DNA of 25,510 nt from Clostridium_AD sp051278035 (lineage in GTDB: Bacteria; Bacillota; Clostridia; Clostridiales; Clostridiaceae): NCBI RefSeq assembly GCF_051278035.1, contig NZ_JBNMNU010000053.1:1-25510 (forward strand), read 5' to 3'. Under the pieces are notes generated by a model. That model saw only the letters and a program-made list of their open reading frames with translations, made no database searches and was not told where the DNA came from. Both the position numbers and the translations under genes were made by a program. Positions 24,218-25,510 of the stretch are shown piece by piece (positions within the stretch are counted from its first letter, which is position 1; every line of letters begins with the position of its first letter).

Positions 24218-24556
24218 ATGAACATTCAATGCTTTGGAAAGAAAAAGTGCTTTGATACGCAAAAAACCGAAAGATTTTTTAAAGAGAGAAAAATAAAATA
24301 TCAATTTATTGATTTAAAAATTAAAGGCTTAAGTAAGGGTGAGCTAAAAAGTGTAAAAAATGCAGTGGGTATAAATAAACTAATTAACACAAAGGTAAAG
24401 GATTATAAAAAATTAAATTTGGATCAAATAAGAGGAGAGGAAACTAAAGAAGAGATTTTACTTGAAAATCCACAAGTGTTGAATACGCCTATAGTACGTA
24501 ATGGAAAAGAGGCAACAGTGGGATATGCACCAGAAATATGGACAAACTGGGAATAG
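24218..24556 (+). CDS. ArsC/Spx-family protein
   Basis: A 112-residue thioredoxin-like protein of the arsenate reductase/Spx/YffB family. The N-terminal strand is followed by CFGKKKCFDTQKTERFFKE, with Cys11 at the usual active-site position (also Cys5), then the helix ELKSVKNAVG, and the cis-proline segment NTPIVRNGKEATVGYAP near the C-terminus. The usual partners of ArsC (ars operon) are absent, and Spx lacks this ending, so this is a generic family member with unproven thiol-redox function. The RBS AAGGAGAG precedes ATG 24218. Confidence 0.75.
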   Translation: MNIQCFGKKKCFDTQKTERFFKERKIKYQFIDLKIKGLSKGELKSVKNAVGINKLINTKVKDYKKLNLDQIRGEETKEEILLENPQVLNTPIVRNGKEATVGYAPEIWTNWE

Positions 24557-24565
24557 AACACAAAT

Positions 24566-24611
24566 AAAAAAGTATTCCAGGAGATAACAATAATTCATCT
24601 TCTAGAATACT
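24566..24611 (-). terminator. Terminator of bioY
   Basis: AGTATTC (24571-24577) pairs with GAATACT (24605-24611), and the stem continues inward with one mismatch and a G-U pair. The minus strand ends in six T's, so it terminates bioY. Confidence 0.75.
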
Positions 24612-24626
24612 ACACTAATTTATGGG

Positions 24627-25178
24627 TTAATTAGACTTGATGTTTTTAAGCATTGGTAATAATTTCTTAGCTAAAATTATGGTTATTACAGCTTTTACAA
24701 TATCACCAGGGATAAATGGTAAACAAGCGTACTTAAGCGCTCCATAAAAATTTATACTTTTTCCTAAATAACTTGTAAATATAAAGTAAAAGTATGGAAC
24801 TCCAATGAGATATATTACAAAACTGCCCAAAGCCACAGAGTATATTATTGTAGATAGAGACTTGTTTTTTTCTGTTAGTTTACCTATTACATAAGCTGCT
24901 GCGATAAAACCTATTACAAATCCAAAAGAAGGGCTTACTACAGAAGTTAGGCCACCAGTTCCACCAGCAAAAATGGGTAAGCCAACTAAACCTAAAATAA
25001 CATATATAATTTGAGATAGAGCGCCGAGCTTTGCACCTAATATAAGTCCAGATAAAACGACAAAAATAGTTTGAAGCGTTATGGGAACTGGCCCTAGAGG
25101 TATAGCAATAAAACCGCCTATCGCTGTTAGTGCTGTAAATAAAGAAGTAATTGTTAGATCTCGTGTAGATATTTTCAA
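24627..25178 (-). CDS. bioY: Biotin transporter BioY (ECF S component)
   Basis: Substrate-binding membrane component of the energy-coupling-factor biotin transporter, 183 aa with about six membrane helices. Typical BioY blocks are FTALTAIGGFIAIPLGPVPI, TLQTIFVVLSGLILGAKLG, VGLPIFAGGTGGLTSVVSPSFGFVIGF and the C-terminal FIPGDIVKAVI. It starts at TTG 25178, with GGGGGAA about 9 bases upstream. The ECF ATPases and T protein are not nearby, as is common for S components that share an energising module. The promoter and BirA operator directly upstream show biotin-responsive control, supporting the assignment. Confidence 0.93.
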   Translation of the reverse strand: MKISTRDLTITSLFTALTAIGGFIAIPLGPVPITLQTIFVVLSGLILGAKLGALSQIIYVILGLVGLPIFAGGTGGLTSVVSPSFGFVIGFIAAAYVIGKLTEKNKSLSTIIYSVALGSFVIYLIGVPYFYFIFTSYLGKSINFYGALKYACLPFIPGDIVKAVITIILAKKLLPMLKNIKSN

Positions 25179-25250
25179 AATATATTCCCCCTAAAAAATT
25201 ATAACTTGTACAATTCCATTATGCATCTAGTTGAATTCACTTTAATTATC

Positions 25251-25283
25251 ATTGTAAACTTAATTTATTATTTGGTTTACAAT
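25251..25283. promoter_or_regulatory. BirA operator
   Basis: ATTGTAAAC, 15 bases, GTTTACAAT: a perfect inverted repeat fitting the biotin repressor pattern (TGTWAAC, N14-16, GTTWACA). It lies directly downstream of the bioY -10, covering the transcription start. Confidence 0.85.
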
Positions 25284-25312
25284 AATATAGCACGATTTAT
25301 TTTTAAAGTCAA
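25284..25312 (-). promoter_or_regulatory. Promoter of bioY
   Basis: Minus strand: -35 TTGACT (25307-25312) and -10 TATATT (25284-25289) with 17-base spacing, immediately followed by the BirA operator. Confidence 0.7.
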
Positions 25313-25373
25313 ACAAAATAGAGTATAACAATAGTTTATGCTTTTCTTGAAATATTTAACAGGAGGTTTTAAA

Positions 25374-25510
25374 TTGTCTTTAACTAATTTCTTTAAGTTC
25401 GTTGAAATTCAAACAAAATTAGCTAGTATGATACCATTTATAGTTGGAACTCTTTATTCTTTATACCGATATAAAAGCTTTAATTTAAAGAATTTTATTA
25501 TAATGGGTGT
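25374..25510 (+). CDS. UbiA/MenA-type prenyltransferase, 3' partial
   Basis: The first 45 codons of a gene that runs off the window. A perfect AGGAGG (25361-25366) is seven bases before TTG 25374. The visible protein reads SLTNFFKFVEIQTKLA after the Met, then SMIPFIVGTLYSLYRYKSFN and LKNFIIMG, which is the N-terminal pattern (first helix with a VEIQTKLAS-type segment) of clostridial 1,4-dihydroxy-2-naphthoate polyprenyltransferase-like UbiA proteins. The catalytic DxxxD motifs lie beyond the window, so the assignment is tentative. No clear promoter is seen, and the BirA box lies about 90 bases upstream on the shared intergenic region. Confidence 0.6.
   Translation, partial: MSLTNFFKFVEIQTKLASMIPFIVGTLYSLYRYKSFNLKNFIIMG

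Noticed and set aside
25198..25203. TATAAT on the minus strand close to bioY as its -10 box
   Set aside because: It would start the RNA at or inside the ribosome site; the promoter at 25284-25312 is far better.

Overview
The window is AT-rich DNA with strong AGGAGG-type ribosome binding sites, several TTG starts, short intergenic hairpin-plus-U-tract terminators, and a gene set typical of clostridia (tad pilus genes, YgiQ, YwbE, BioY, TtcA-like, MenA-like). I read it as chromosomal DNA of a Clostridium-like Firmicute. I see no insertion sequence, phage, CRISPR array, rRNA or tRNA gene, so this is mostly ordinary chromosome with a few less understood small genes and control regions.

Layout. 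(1) 1-3248: the 3' part of a tad/Flp-type pilus locus (CpaF ATPase, cut by the window edge, TadB, TadC) followed by a DUF192 gene. (2) 3346-5393: a radical-SAM YgiQ gene ending in a near-perfect bidirectional terminator. (3) 5389-6722, minus strand: hutG-like ureohydrolase plus a small co-directional gene, with a clear promoter. (4) 6937-8055: a PIN-domain protein and a kinase-like protein facing each other across a shared hairpin. (5) 8139-14494: a maltose/maltodextrin cluster with pgmB and maltose phosphorylase on the minus strand and, divergently, a LacI-family regulator followed by a cytoplasmic type I pullulanase. The pathway implied is debranching of maltodextrin, phosphorolysis of maltose to glucose and beta-glucose 1-phosphate, and conversion of the latter to glucose 6-phosphate. 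(6) 14554-16654: a membrane metallophosphoesterase, a 60-aa gene behind nested inverted repeats, and a 23-codon peptide gene with its own RBS and terminator in an otherwise gene-poor stretch. (7) 16655-19066: YwbE, an unrecognised membrane protein, an unrecognised basic 52-aa protein and a TtcA-like PP-loop protein. (8) 19124-22351: a MacA/MacB-like efflux operon preceded by three 11-bp-spaced direct repeats. (9) 22350-24611: a small hypothetical gene, a polytopic permease and an ArsC/Spx-family protein. (10) 24566-25510: bioY under a recognisable promoter with a BirA operator, and the start of a divergent UbiA/MenA-type prenyltransferase.

The best-supported regulatory regions are the pgmB/lacI divergent promoter pair, where an operator overlaps each -35 box, and the bioY promoter with its BirA box at the transcription start. 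The best candidates for something undescribed are the 23-aa CxxC peptide unit (16134-16259), the nested inverted repeats ahead of the 60-aa gene (16034-16074) and the triple repeat ahead of the efflux operon (19124-19156). All function calls come from reading motifs by eye; no database search was run.
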